Shown: positions 32,501 to 45,060 of the stretch, piece by piece
Position numbering within the stretch: the first letter of the stretch is position 1
Layout: the number at the start of each line of letters is the position of its first letter
Assembly: GCA_013396635.1 (NCBI GenBank)
Contig: WBMW01004867.1
Coordinates: 726,373-790,372 of the forward strand
Length of the DNA stretch: 64,000 nt
Direction: 5' to 3'
From: Penelope pileata
Lineage: Eukaryota > Chordata > Aves > Galliformes > Cracidae
Notes under the pieces: model-generated
The model's input: only the letters and a program-made list of their open reading frames with translations
The model's database searches: none
Told to the model about the DNA's origin: nothing
Position numbers and translations under genes: made by a program

Positions 32501-35500
32501 TCTAGCATATATTTCTAGCTCCAAACTTTTTTAAAGAATACCACAGAATTTTGGGGCTACATCCACTTCAGACTTCTTTGGATCATTTTCTTTACAAAAG
32601 CAATGAAAATCCACAGCACAGATGTCAGCCTTCTCAGGCAGGAATGCAGCTTCTTTGCTTTTGAAGCTCTCATCTATTTTTAGAAACAAAAACAGATTAA
32701 AGGAAGAGAACAAAACAGAATATGATTCACTCACTGTGCCCCTTCTGATCCATTTGGTCAGCCTGCTCTCGCTCTCTCCTCATGAACACCATCTTAGAAC
32801 TAAATCTCGAGACAATAAACTAGATTTATCAGCACTACACTGAATTTGCAGCTCCTGCTGAAATGAAGTTATACTAGCATAATAATCAGTAAACTTAAGA
32901 TCCACTGTGCACTTAGGTAAAGAAAAGGTCTGAAGAGGGTCTAATCCTAGTTTGTGATATCCACACTAAACATAAGACGCTTCTGCTGATGGAAGTTTGC
33001 ACTTCCTACAAAAATCAAAAGACAAATTAAAAAAAGTAGCTGATCCTACTCAACAGCAAAACCTGAGAAATTTATATGTTGCTTTATAAAAAAAAAAAAA
33101 TCACCATATATAGCATATTCTGCTAAAGCAATTCCTATTACAAACTCAAGGAAATGTGCTTATAGATGTTCTGATAGATAAAGAAAGCAGTTGAAAAATA
33201 ACTTCACATAAAATAAATGGAAAAACAAAGTAGATATTCCTATCTAAGATTCATGGGGAGAGTTCAAAAATCAGACAAATCTTTGGAATCAGCAATGTCT
33301 GGTTTCCTACATATTTCTGTCTCACAGTCTGTTGACTTTGTCACCTGAGACTCTGTCAGCACTGCCCCAAGGTCCTCCCGTGGCTGGCCACCTACAAGAA
33401 CTCCCTTCAATGCAAATTCTCTCTTGCCTGAAGATGTGAGCTCCATCCAATTCAACTCTTCCCAGAACCGGGACACACAAAGAGTTCACATAAACACATA
33501 AATAATTAGCTTTGAACTTCTTACTATCTGAAAAAGCTAAAATCTGCCCAATATAAAATGGGTGATAGGAAGAAGACATCAACACCCATACATACGGCAG
33601 GATGATAAAACATTATTTCCATATTATGTTAAAAACAAACAAACAGACAAAAATCTACAGGCTACCTTGAGGAAGAAATTGTTCTTAGCTGTAGTATGCA
33701 TTATATGGTTATAGGAAAAATATAAGTTCTTCTTTCACCTCAATAGTCATCTTTCCTTCCTAGCAAATTGCTCCTGTTCCTCCAGTAACTTTTACCTCCA
33801 TCCCTGCTTTTGGGTGCAGTTACATGTGCAAGGTATTTCAGGATCTGTTTTCACCTACCAGAACATCTGAAGTGGCAAATTATACACATAATGGTACAGA
33901 TGTACTTAAGTTTAGAAGGGTTAAGACAGAATTCCAATGGATACAGTCACATGGCACATGCCACTATGAATGTTATTAACTCATAACTAGTTTCAAGGAA
34001 AACCTTATGCTCACAATTTCTCTGTGTGGTATTGTTACTCCATGTGATGAATTTTACTAAGAGATCTCCTCGTTATTTTGCATACAACATACTGCTAATA
34101 GCTGACCAAATCTCAGAATTTACTGAAACCAAACAAGATCCACAAAGAAGGTATACTGAAGGAAATATCTGAAAAAGCATTTAGGTTCACAATTTCAAAT
34201 CATTTGGATACAGGTAGGAAAGAAGGGACAGCTTGTGCCCACAAACAGGACCACAGGTCAAGAACATCACACTGGGATTCAACAATTAAGGAAAGTTTAA
34301 CACTGGCTTAAGGTTGCCAATGTTGTAAGAGCACCTAGCCTGAAAAAAAAAACAGGTTTCCAGGCTTTAGCTCTTCCCTCCCAACATGCCTCCTCTGTTG
34401 TGTCCTAGGCTAAGACAATGCTCACCATATTTATTTCTTAAATTTGAATTCTCTCTCTCAGACCTAGCAAAAATGATTCAGAGCTATTCAGCAAACTGAA
34501 TCAAATATCAAATGGCATATAAATGCAGACCTCACACAAACAAGATGGAAGCCTACCACTACCGTCACACAATGCCATGTGACAAGTCCCTTGACGGGGA
34601 GCCTTCCCAGAACTGGAAGATACAATTCTGAAGAACCTATGCATATCCACAGTGTTGTGATACACCTAGACACTGAACTTCATAATTTTATATAAAAGTC
34701 TCACATTTTCACATTTTGAATGAAGAAACCAGATTAAGTAAAAACAAAAATAAAACTGAAGATGATATTTCAATAGCTGTGGTTGTAACGATGGCCACGG
34801 GGTGCACAGGAGTTACATGTAGAGATTATACTGATGGCAGCATACAGTTTAACAGCATGGTTTAACAGCGAGACTGCTTCAAATGCTCACCTCAAGTGCA
34901 GGCCACCAACCTACCACTTGCTGCCCTAAGATTAGTCTACTGCAAAACAGCCTATATAACTCTTAAAAGCCCAGAGCTGATGAAAAAATGCAGCAAAGTG
35001 CTATGAAGAAGTGCGCTGGGAAAAAAAAAAAATGTAAGAGCAATGTTAGCAAGTGGACAGGTCTCAGGTCATTCTTTGAGGGGACTGACGATTCGGGGAG
35101 CAACTCATCCTTTTTAAAATAGCCCACATTTCATGAGCCCCTGTGAATGCTGCAGGAAATACATTTTGTGGGATTTTAAAGGAAGGCTTGGGGGCACCCT
35201 TCGCAGAATGATGAAGGGGTGGAAAGGAGCTGCTCTGTAGGCAGAAGGCTGGCTGCATGCCTGCTTAAGTGATTATTTGAATGTTGCTGGGATTTTGTTG
35301 TACCACTAATTACATGTTATGGTGCCTAGAACCTTGTATACACATCTTTTCACCATTTAAATTGAAATACGTTAAAAAATAAAATAAATAGTTATTATTT
35401 TCTTTCAGCATTGTTACCATTTTCGCTAAAGTAATTATTTTTTTAAAAATGAATATTCTAGATGATTTTCCATTTCCAAATTCTTCTCTTTCCATCATTT

Positions 35501-35782
35501 TAGGAATTTCCAGAAAAGCAGTTAACATCTGTGTATTTGAAATTTGAAATTCTTAAAATAAAACTAAGACTGTTCCTTCTTCTTATCTTTTCTTTATAAC
35601 AGATTGACCTGTGATACACAACCTCATCGCTGCTAGAGAGTTCCTACAAGTTGCAGCCACAATGTTTGGAATCAAACCACTAACATTGTAAACACAATGA
35701 TCGAATGTCATGCCCCAAGAATAAAAGGCTAAAGTTGTAAAAACTTTTTTTTGGAGGAAATAAAATACCGGAAAGCTGAGAC

Positions 35783-36000
35783 CATAGAATCACAGGCTAA
35801 CTCAGGTTGGAAGGATTCACAACATCTCTAGTCCAGTCTCCTGCTCAAGTGTGGTCAAGACTCATTGTCAGACCAGGCTAGTACAGTTTACTCAGGTTAC
35901 TTCAGTCTGGTCCTGAAAAACACCAGGGATGGAGACTGTATGACTTCTCTGGGCATCTTGTTCCAATGCTTGAGTATCCTCATAGTGGGGAAAAAAGGGA
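35783..36000 (-). mobile_element. CR1 LINE short 3' fragment
   Basis: It begins CATAGAATCACAGG, then CTCAGGTTGGAAGGATTC, and passes CACCAGGGATGGAGACTGTA and TTGTTCCAATGCTTGAGTAT. It is a heavily 5'-truncated copy in NALCN intron 1. Confidence 0.85.
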
Positions 36001-37348
36001 TGAGAAATGAAAATACCACAGAAAGATCACAGAAAATAAAGGAAGGGAAAAGAAACTAACTGGTAGAAGCAAGACAATTTGCAGCCACAGTCCAGAGCTG
36101 GTATCTCCCAACGCAAGACATTTACCAGTATTCAATCTGCCACAGAGAACTACAAATGGAGGTATAAAAAGGGAGAATAGAAAAAGACCAAAAAGAAATT
36201 AAAATGTCATTCAACCCACGAAGCACGTATTAGGCTGATTTTGCTCTTTACTTCCAAAAAGATTTCATGCTCAAAAATCTACTGGAAAACTATTTCATTC
36301 TCCAACAATGGAAATACTGTATAAGTAACACGGTAAAAATAAGTTTATCTTGTGAATTCCACACCTCTATCTTACTCATAAACACATCAAAAATCTTGTT
36401 TTCAATTGCCTGAGTACGAGGGAGGGGAATCCCAAATTCCAGAAGCCAATCTAGTTCAACCAAGTTCTATCTCATCATGATATACCTGTTGAAGAAAGCA
36501 TTCTCATCCTGGAAAATCATTGACTTTCCACCTCCTGAGATTGGTCCTGTAGCCCATCGCCCTCTGTAACAAAGCTTGATACTACTTTCTTGTGGGGAAG
36601 GCTTAAGGCCTGAAACCTACGTGGCTCAAGACCTGGCTTGGGACAAATGCCACACAGCTCCACGTGGTGGTTATGGAAACAGCAATGCCCGAAAGCTGGA
36701 AGTCAAATGGTTTGAATGTTAGAAACTGGTATTTCTAGGAGGTGTATCTCAAATGTGAATAAAATAAAGAAGAATAAAACAAAATAAAGAAGACGTACCA
36801 AACGAAAAGGCTATGCTTCTACATTTCTAAATAACAAATGATTTGTTGATTGCTACAGCTGTAAAATTTCGTTTTTAAATACTGAACCTAGCTAAAACCA
36901 TTAAAGAAAGAATTTCCTCCACTGTTCCTAAGTGTTCCTAGAGATACACCCATGAACTTGCAGAAAGTTGGAGTCTTCTAGCAGCCTGAAAGACTAGTTC
37001 AAAGGGGAAATTGTTTTTCTCCATTCATGGAATTTTCTCAACGTTGTGATTTATGCAGCAAAAATTAGTTCACTGTAGGTATGCATTACTTCTTTTTTGG
37101 TCACTTAGGGGGCAGGTGGGACATGGCTGCTGCAGAAGGAAATGAAAAGAGGGAAAATGAAACGGGAAATAGAAGATGGCAAAAGTGAAAGACCCAAATG
37201 GCATTTAGTTAGCATTTTCTCACTGTGGATATTTAGTTAGGGAGTGACTCAGAATGCAACAAAGTAACTAAGAAATCACAGTGAACTTAAAAGCTACATG
37301 GGCACCTAAAGGCCACCAGCAACCTCAGCTCTTCCTGGAAATCTGCTT

Positions 37349-37356
37349 TGACGTCA
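37349..37356. promoter_or_regulatory. Consensus CRE palindrome TGACGTCA
   Basis: A perfect eight-base cAMP response element lies about 260 bases inside NALCN intron 1 from the proposed exon 1 donor, at the edge of the CpG island. CREB/ATF proteins bind this sequence in other genes; binding here is not shown. Confidence 0.45.
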
Positions 37357-37522
37357 GGACTGCTGGAACAAAAAGGATGTGAACGAAACACCTGAGCATG
37401 CCTTTCTCCACCTAACGACCGCAGACCCCAGACTCCGACCACTATCTCACTGCAGGCAGACGCAGCTCAGCCTCTCTTCGTCCACCCCACATCTGGCGGC
37501 CCAGCAGCGCAGGGCCTCCCCC

Positions 37523-37525
37523 NNN
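37523..37525. other. Three undetermined bases in the CpG island
   Basis: The N run sits in GC-rich sequence and leaves the length of the island locally uncertain. Confidence 0.99.
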
Positions 37526-37613
37526 GGGCCCGGGAAGGGAGCGGGGAGGAGCCGGGGATCGCCGCACCGAGCCAGCGCCGCGCCGCGAGCCGCGCCCGGT
37601 GCCGCCGACCTAC

Positions 37614-37850
37614 CGCCAGCATCCGCCTTCATGGCGCGGTCGGGAGGGGCCGCTCCCGGCCCCCGCGGGTGCGCGAGGTGTTCGCGGGTGTTTCGGCGGC
37701 TCTCCGCGGCGGAGCGGGGGGGAGCGGAGCCGGGCGGCCGCCCTCGGTCTCTCGGCAACGGCGGCGGGTGGGGCGGCCTGCGGGCCCCGGGCGGGCGGCG
37801 AGGGGATGGGGTCAGCCCGGCGCGAGCACACGCGCAGCCAGGCCCAAAAA
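37614..37850 (-). other. NALCN: Probable NALCN exon 1 (non-coding leader)
   Basis: The minus strand of the CpG island carries a donor-like GCG|GTAGGT with GT at 37613-37612. It sits at the right distance and orientation to feed exon 2, whose acceptor follows 8.1 kb later. Mammalian NALCN has an untranslated first exon in a CpG island, which supports this reading. The transcription start cannot be read from sequence; the upper bound given here is a guess inside the island. A second possible donor (TAG|GTCGGC) lies four bases further on. Confidence 0.5.
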
Positions 37851-38021
37851 CGCCGCTAAAATCCACCCGGGTTTGTGAATCATCCAGGTTCAGAAGAAAC
37901 GGGACTCAGCGGCTGAGGAGTCGCAGGGCGGGCAGAGGCCGGCGGTGTGTTCACGAGGAGCACACACGCGGCGTGGAAGTAGAATCCAGCTCACAGGGAG
38001 CATCCATGGGTGGCATATCTG

Positions 38022-38031
38022 GGACAGCGCT
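38022..38031 (+). promoter_or_regulatory. RE1/NRSF right half-site-like motif
   Basis: GGACAGCGCT matches nine of ten bases of the right half of the REST (RE1) element. It lies about 200-400 bases upstream of the presumed NALCN start. No good left half (TTCAGCACC) is present at normal or extended spacing that I could see, so this is a weak candidate. Confidence 0.2.
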
Positions 38032-38674
38032 CCTCAGCCCCGAGCATCTGAGTGCGTGGGGCTGTGTTTGAAGTGTGTCTGCCGGCTCACTGAGGCCCAC
38101 AACAAATAAGGACTGAATGAAATAAGAGAGAGGCCAGCATCACCAGTCATAAAGACATACCTTCCCTAAATAAACACATCAAAAACAGCCCCTATGGGTG
38201 AGGTCACCAAACACCAATCTGTATTTTTATCTTCTTGGGCAAAAAAGAAAAAAAAAAGTGAATTTTGGTAAATTGTACTTTGTCTTTAAATGATTCTAGT
38301 TGATAGCCTTCTGGAGCCTGTAAAATTAGCAAAATCAAAGAGATAATCCTGCACATGCAGTTGCTATGATAGCATTAAAGACGTGGAATAGGATTTGAAA
38401 AATGAAACCCTTAGCAGAACACTGTGGAAAACAGAAGGAAAACGTATGGCACAAATTGCATTAAGTTCTGTTAGATTGTATCTGTGTGACAGTTACAACA
38501 AAAAGCTATAATGAGCCAGTTAGGGAGCTGGCCGCAGGGTTACGGATGCAGTCCTGCCGGTGCTTACGTCCTGCATTAACAGCATTAGCAATTCCAGTAA
38601 ATTTAAGTACCTAATTTTAGTGTTCGCAGAACTAGCATCTTCAATAGCAAGCAGCCAGCTGATATCTCATGGGG

Positions 38675-38690
38675 AAAAAAAAAAAAAAAA
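38675..38690. repeat. Homopolymer A run (16 bases)
   Basis: A pure A tract in the intergenic spacer. Confidence 0.95.
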
Positions 38691-38952
38691 GGAAAGCAAA
38701 TCAATTCAGAAATAAATGTGTTTACAAGTAATACTCTTCATACTTCATCCTTTTCCTTCTCGATTATATTTTAGTGGTTGGATTAAGTTGCTAGGCAGCA
38801 TTGTGCTGTTGACCATAGCTTCTCCTGAATGAAAAGTGACAGCTGCAAAGAGCGAAACTTTAAAGCTACATCTAAGGAAAAGAAACCAGATGTGATTTTG
38901 CGTGACAGCTTTTCTGTGCATGTACTGGCCAAGGAAAAATGACACGTGATAG

Positions 38953-39058
38953 AACGATTCAGATTTCAGATTGGAAGGGGCCTTGGGAGGCATCTGGTCC
39001 AGCCAATCTTCTCAACCATCTTGGTTGTCCTGCAACTGATGTTGAGCTCCACGGGTTA
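38953..39058 (-). mobile_element. CR1 LINE remnant
   Basis: A stretch of about 100 bases with GATTGGAAGGGGCCTTGGGA and CATCTGGTCCAGCC resembles the reverse of the CR1 3' end. It is short and diverged. Confidence 0.65.
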
Positions 39059-39445
39059 ACATCTTTCTTCCTTTAACATTTCTAGTTTTACCTGGTATCA
39101 TATTTGTTAACAGTGTTAAATTTTGCCCTCTCTGCCCCTATGCAACTTCTGTGAGCTGCAGGCTACTAGTAGAGTCCGACCAGCACTGCAGCGCGAGGTT
39201 GGGTTCTCTTCTGATATCTGTCCATGAGCACAACTTGCATCCGATGCTGCTACTGCTGGAAAATGGATTTAACCCCTGATGTCTTGACGTGCCTGCTGTG
39301 TGCAAAGGGAAAATAGTAGTGTCTTTCATTTAAAGAGTTGTGGAGTTAGGGAAGGTCTACTGTTTGCCAGGAAAAGCCTTTTCTTTGTAGCAGAATTAGG
39401 ATAGCCCTCAAGACCTGTTTTTTTGTTTTGTTTTTGTTTGTACAT

Positions 39446-39466
39446 TTGTTGTTGTTGTTGTTGTTT
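39446..39466. repeat. GTT microsatellite
   Basis: Six GTT units, preceded by a T-rich TTTTG stretch from about 39420. Confidence 0.9.
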
Positions 39467-42224
39467 GAATGCAGTTAACAAAAGCAATTTCATAGATAAG
39501 AATTAGTCATCAGTTAGTCATCAGTCTCTAGGTTGCACCAAGGCAGGCAAGTAATGAACCTCTCATCTTCCCCATTTTCAGTGAGAAGGATTAACAGCTA
39601 AGAAGGGAAAGTACATGCTAGGCACCAACTCTTCTGTTTTATAAAATTCAATTGCTACTCTCTCATTTGCTGATATCTATATACCTGCACATTTCTGCAG
39701 CCGTATGTGCAATTTATGTAGTTGAAAATACAAAAAGATACATTAGAAATAATGAAATTACAGACATTTAAGTCTGAATGTGTTTGAGCCTTATTTGTAT
39801 CTATCTTGTTCTCACCTTCCATATGTATCTGTTAAGGAGCTGAAGAATAATGGAAAAAAATTCTTAAAACATCCCAAGGAGCTGAGCTTAATGGAAATGC
39901 TATTGTTGGAATTTGATTAACCACTTAGAAAAGAACTCAGTGCTTGATCTGATTTCAGATATTCCATAATGAGTAAAAGAATTCATGAAATATTCATTTG
40001 AAATGATGGTTCAGCTTTTAAAAAAGGTCATAAAATGTCATTTAGAAATTCAGAATTAAACTTCAGACCCAAAGGAAGATTTAATCACTTAGGCATGGGA
40101 TAGGAGTCAAAAAGTGCTGTATTCCTGCTTTGTTGCTGCCTAGCCCCAAGGCATCCAAAGTCCTTAGTCATCTTGATGGTTGTGAGCACAAAGTTCTCCA
40201 GGAATCTGAAGTTCTGCTCTGCACATGTGGAGCAGCATCACAGTGGCAGAGCCCCGCCTGAGTAAAAGTGGTCCAGCAGCCCAGCTTTTTTCCATCTGTC
40301 TGCTCCATGTGACTCAGGCTGAGAGGTGCTTCCACTTGGAAGCATACGATCATAACAAAAATCATCATGGAGAAACTTCAGGCTAATGACTGTAAGAGAA
40401 GGTGGACTAGTATTCATGAGAGATTTTGATGGGGATGCATTGCAAAACTGCTATTCTGTAACTACTGTCAACATTGAAGAACTGGAATAAAGGACATAGC
40501 ATACGCTTTTCAAATATTCAGACCTTAGGCAGGGTCCTAAATCTACAATTAACTGTGTATGTGTGGATTACCTTTGAGAAATGCTTAGTACTGGGAAGAA
40601 GGGCAATAATGGTCACCCCCCACTTTATTTCTGTCTCCTTCATTTTTGGTTCAGTAACAAGCAGCAGGACTAATGCAAGACAGAGCATTGAAACTATATA
40701 TGAGGGGCATTTCTTATACCTGGAGAATCTGGTGTGCATATGTTCAGCTCACACATTATACCTGAATTACTGCTGTTATTCCTCTAAGAAGTCTGCAATA
40801 TTCATTTTTTAATTTACCATCACTAGGAACAAATCCTTTGTTACAGAGACGAGAATAATCTTTCATTTCAATTCACTCTGGTTAACTAGTTAAAAACATA
40901 TAAAAATCGTAGACAATCATTGTTTTTATTGTATTTGCCACTATTTTAGATTTTTCAAGATTCCCAGGCAGCAACTAGCGTTGTCCTTTTGAAAATAAAG
41001 CATAGTTTGACCACAGAGTGAGGTTTTATTTTGAAAAATGTCATGTCTATTTATGTCTTTTCTTGGCCTCTTCAAATGTACTGTTGGCATGGATTGTACC
41101 AGACCTCAACTCACATTCTGAAATAAGTGCAAAATGGTTAAGAACATGATAGTATGTTTTTAAAAGCATACTGTTATTGCTGGCATTGTGGGCCGTCTTG
41201 GAAACACATACTTAAAAGTCTTGTGCTGCCTTAAGGCCTCTGTAAAAGTAGGGTATTATTGCTGTTTGGGGGGAATTAACTAGTAAACATTAAACAAACT
41301 AAAGACCTATCTACTATTTAAAGTTTTGACTGAGACCTGAGAGTGTAAGCTAAGGTTTTACGCCAGAACATAAAACAATAACATCTTGATTAATGTTGGC
41401 CTATGAACTGTTTGGATAGCTTATATCCACTACTATCCAGGACAGCTACATTCAGGCCAGCTCAGCTTTAATCTTGTTCTAACCTTGATCCTGTAACTCC
41501 AAAAGCTATTTCTATTCCCTGTGTGATACATCAGCTGTCCCAGATTCCATGTCATGTCAGCAAAAAGAATACAAGGTTTTCTGCTCTGCGCAGCTCTGTT
41601 GCCATCGGTTAGCGCAGCAATGAATCTCAACAGTTGTGTGCATTTCCTAACTGTTTAATTTAGACAGATTTGAGTTTCCTCTGTCAAGTATTTTGGTCTG
41701 CAGATGCTAAAACAGCTTGTCACAAGTTAGATCTTTAGAGCCGTCTAGTTTGATGACTGTGTATCGGTGACAGAAATGATGCAAAATCACTGGGAGCTTC
41801 CAAGTCTCCTCATTCCAGATTTTATAGAGAAAGAATAAGTTGTGCGATATGTGGGGTTTTCAACTTCTGTTTAATTTTAGAAAATTGCTATGTAAGTGAA
41901 TGCCTCCGCAATGTCTCTTCATACAAAAACTGGTGGTGTTACTATACTGGGCTACATGGAAACCCAGAAGATTATTGGACAAATTTTAATGGTCTCCAGT
42001 TATATCTTAAGATCAGACTCTTCACTAGATGTGTTGTGTTTTGTTTTATAAAAAAAAAAAATCCTTAAAAATAGCATGGAATTCTGGTTTGCAAACCTAA
42101 TGCCTTAATTAAAGTGACAGGAAAACTACGCTGGCCACTAAGAGGCTGTAATAAAGGAGTAGGACGAATCCATCTGCTTCTCTGCACCAAATCAAATCTG
42201 GTTTAGCAGCAGGGTATGTAATCA

Positions 42225-42337
42225 GAGTCATAGAATCACAGAATGGTTGAGGTTGGAAAGGACCTTTGGAGGTCATTTGGTCCAACCTCCTGCTCAAAGC
42301 AGTCACCTAAAGCCAGCTGTCCGGGACGATGTTCAGA
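42225..42337 (-). mobile_element. CR1 LINE short 3' fragment, young-looking
   Basis: AGTCATAGAATCACAGAATG, GGTTGGAAAGGACCTTTGGA and CCAACCTCCTGCTCAAAGCA match the CR1 3' end in reverse with few differences. It is truncated after about 110 bases. Confidence 0.9.
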
Positions 42338-42645
42338 AGGCTATGAAACCACAGAGTAGCCATAACCAGATTGGACAGGAAATTGCACTACTGATTCTTC
42401 TCCTGGTAAATAAAATTGCAGGAGAAAGGCTTATCGCAGTCTCTCCCCATACCAAATCCTGAAGACTTTTAATAAGAATGCTAATAGCGATGTACTTAAG
42501 CTGAGGTTCAGATGTAGGTGTGTTTAGCAGCACCAATTTTTTTGATTCCACATCTTTATGGGAAAACATTTCTTGTCTAACAAGTGTTATTTAAACCTAT
42601 TGCCTACTTTTCAGAAGGCTGTTCAATATTAGCAGTGTGTTCCAT

Positions 42646-42665
42646 CTCCTCCTCCTCCTCCTCCT
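42646..42665. repeat. CTC/TCC microsatellite
   Basis: A pure trinucleotide repeat of about seven units, followed by a pyrimidine-rich stretch. Confidence 0.9.
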
Positions 42666-43321
42666 TGGCATTGTGTTGTCTTTCTCTTCTCCACCTTTTT
42701 CTCTGCAGGTGGTGACATAACAAGGTGTTAAGTGTACATTTACCAAGCACCTACAGGTCTGAAGCCTTAGTCTGAAACTCCAACGTGTAGGAAAAGCAGC
42801 ATTTTATGAACACCGTACTTTGTGTAGGTGTATGCTATCCAGTGGAGAACAAAGCTCTTTAAGATTATGTGCAGGACTGGCTGAGAGGAAGTGAGCAGTC
42901 CTCAAGACTGCATGTCAGGTTCACATTTAGAGACTGTCTCCTTTTAAGTTGATAAAAATCCTCTTAGGCCACAGTGTACATGTATGTGTATAAATATACA
43001 TATATGCATGCACACAAATATTTTAAGCTCAAATGAGTAAATAACAGATCCAAGCAAAGGATAAAATCCAGTAAGGAAGCACTGAAATAATGTATTAGAG
43101 ACAAGTACATATGAAAGCAATTATTAAACTAAAGCTCTGGGTACACATTTGAGATACTCCACCCTTGGGCTGTGTAACTTTGCCTTCTCCAAATTCAATA
43201 GGTCCACAGCCAAAATGTATGTGTTACTTAAAACCCCAGCGAAAGTGAATAGATGAAAAAAATAATAAAGTGATAAGGTCGCCATATCATGACAGATGTT
43301 TTCTCCTCACATGCTTGAAGT

Positions 43322-43346
43322 TACAGTTTGCAGGCTGCAAACTGTA
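43322..43346. repeat. 25-bp near-perfect palindrome
   Basis: The arm TACAGTTTGCAG, one central G, then the exact reverse complement CTGCAAACTGTA. There is no mismatch in either 12-base arm. Confidence 0.9.
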
Positions 43347-44118
43347 GACACCTATCACCACTAGTCTACACAGAAAAAAAGGAGGAAGATGAACAGATGG
43401 CATCATTTTAGTGTGTGGATCAAAGATAAATTTTGTGCCAAACAGGAATTGCTATTGTTTAAAATGCAAATCTTTCTATTTATTTGACTCTAACTCCAGA
43501 CTTCTAGCAGTACAAATTCTGACAATTACATTGTTCTTAAAAATGCTGTTTTTTAGAACTTAGAGGTCTAAGGATTTTTTTTTTAATTGTGACGCTACAA
43601 ATAAATTTGAAAAACTATCACACAAAACGAATATTGCTGCGTTAAGCATGGACTTCAACACTTAAGGACTGTCAAAAATAAAGGCCTGTCAATTTACTTA
43701 CCTTTCCACTAGATCCATCAAAGTCAAATGCAAGAGCTTAGCCCAACAGTAAGCATTTGCAAGGCTGAAGCCAATAGATCAGTCTTTATACAAGATTTTT
43801 ACCATCTGCGTTGCATGAGAAAATTCTGTAACATATTGTTTGCATTGGGAAATAAACCATAAAGGGCAGAAAAACTGTTACAAAATTAGTATACAATGTG
43901 TAGAAGCTATATACAGGACGGAAAGATTGTTTTTCCTGCTAAATATCCTTGTTCATGTTGTGTGTGATTATGGCAAAATTATGTGTGCTACAAGTAGACT
44001 AAAAGCTTTACGCTCCACAACTTCAAGATAATATATTAAAATAAGGCAAAAGTCTCATGTTTTAATGATCCATTGGAATCAAGTTTGGTATTATATCTTC
44101 ATGGAATAAGAATGTACA

Positions 44119-44605
44119 TAGGTTGTTCCAAAAGTAATGCCTCCTATTTATTTCCATGGAAACTACAACAAAGAGCATAATAGCACTATTCAATAGAACA
44201 AATTCTCAGCTACAAAGCACTCTTTTTCAACATAGTCACCACCATTAGCTGATTTGCACAGATGAGCTGATTGAGATGCTCTTCATTTTGTGGTATGATA
44301 GCTGTGCATATTTCTCTGGAATGTGTCTTGTCTTTCACATCACCATTGCCACTGCTGAAACACACCACCACCACCTCACTGTGCTCACATCCTCTGTTTG
44401 GTCTCCATTAATGTTCAGCCAGCATCGATGAATGTCAGTGGGTGCCATTTTTTATGCATGGAAGAATTTAATTTCACATCTTTGCTTTGTGCACACTTCT
44501 AAGTCAGATGCCATTTTATCAGACTGCCCCTCTGCTGCCATCAGTTGTACGGCAGATGTGTAGGTCAGGACATCTATGCCATACCATCTTAGATGTTGGA
44601 AATTT
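44119..44605 (-). mobile_element. Mariner (Galluhop-type), internally deleted, decayed transposase
   Basis: One terminal repeat is intact, starting at a TA target (GGTTGTTCCAAAAGTAATGC). On the minus strand, about 44490 to 44340 translates to a recognisable mariner transposase N-terminus: a stop after EIKFFHA, then MAPTDIHRCWLNINGDQTED and VSTVRWWW. The catalytic middle is missing and the text jumps to a C-terminal remnant near the intact end. The other terminal repeat is lost or unrecognisable near 44.6 kb. It cannot move by itself. Confidence 0.85.
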
Positions 44606-44665
44606 GTTTCCTTTAGAGCTTTCCATCAAAGAGAAGTATCAGGCAATCAGCAGCTCTTCAGGACA

Positions 44666-45060
44666 ATCACAGATTCACAGGTTGGCTGGGGCTGGCAGGG
44701 CCCTCTGGGTGCCTCTGCTCCAGACCTGCTCCAGCAGAGCACCCAGAGCAGGGTGCCCAGGCCCATGTCCAGGTGGCTTCTGGAGATGTCCAAGGAGGAG
44801 ACTCCACAACTTCTGTGGGTATCCTGTGCCAGTGCTCCATCACCTGCATAGAACAGAAATGCTACCTGGAGTTCAGAGGAAACCTCCAATTTGTGCTTAT
44901 TGCCTTTTTTCTTGGCACTGGGCACCACTGAAAACAGCCTGGCTCTGTCCCCTGTGCACCTTCCCTTCAGATATCTATATGAGATCCCCCTGAGCCTCCT
45001 CTTCTTCAGGCTGAACAGTCCCAGCTGACAGGACTCTCACAGGAGAGACATTTTGACCCC
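44666..45060 (-). mobile_element. CR1 LINE 3' fragment, GC-rich subfamily
   Basis: It begins ATCACAGATTCACAGGTTGG, then CAGGGCCCTCTGGGTGCCTC and CCCTGAGCCTCCTCTTCTTC followed by AGGCTGAACA. The order and orientation are as in other minus copies. It starts directly after the mariner remnant, so it may have inserted at or near its lost end. Confidence 0.88.

Larger units (their letters stand above)
29541..37613 (-). other. NALCN: NALCN intron 1
   Basis: This 8.1 kb intron runs between the proposed non-coding exon 1 and the start-codon exon. It carries one CR1 fragment near 35.8 kb and the CRE at 37349. The stretch 30.1-30.65 kb is less AT-rich than its surroundings but shows no recognisable coding exon. 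Confidence 0.6.
37480..37990. promoter_or_regulatory. NALCN: CpG island, NALCN promoter region
   Basis: The stretch is strongly G+C rich and full of CpG, unlike the AT-rich DNA on either side. It contains several GGGCGG-type GC boxes (for example near 37767-37800) and no clear TATA box. It lies at the 5' end of NALCN and points to a TATA-less CpG promoter. A three-base run of N sits inside it at 37523-37525. Long ORFs here on both strands are a by-product of the low stop-codon frequency in GC-rich DNA. Confidence 0.85.

Noticed and set aside
37379..38071. 230-codon plus-strand ORF and overlapping minus-strand ORFs in the CpG island
   Set aside because: GC-rich DNA has few stop codons, the ORF crosses N bases, several frames are open at once, and the products are low-complexity Arg/Gly/Pro text with no domain.
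40474..40812. 112-codon plus-strand ORF in the spacer
   Set aside because: No recognised domain or clear splice context; length is within chance for this much DNA.
44487..44993. 168-codon plus-strand ORF upstream of ITGBL1
   Set aside because: It runs through the end of the mariner and into the antisense of a CR1 copy; no host gene is involved.
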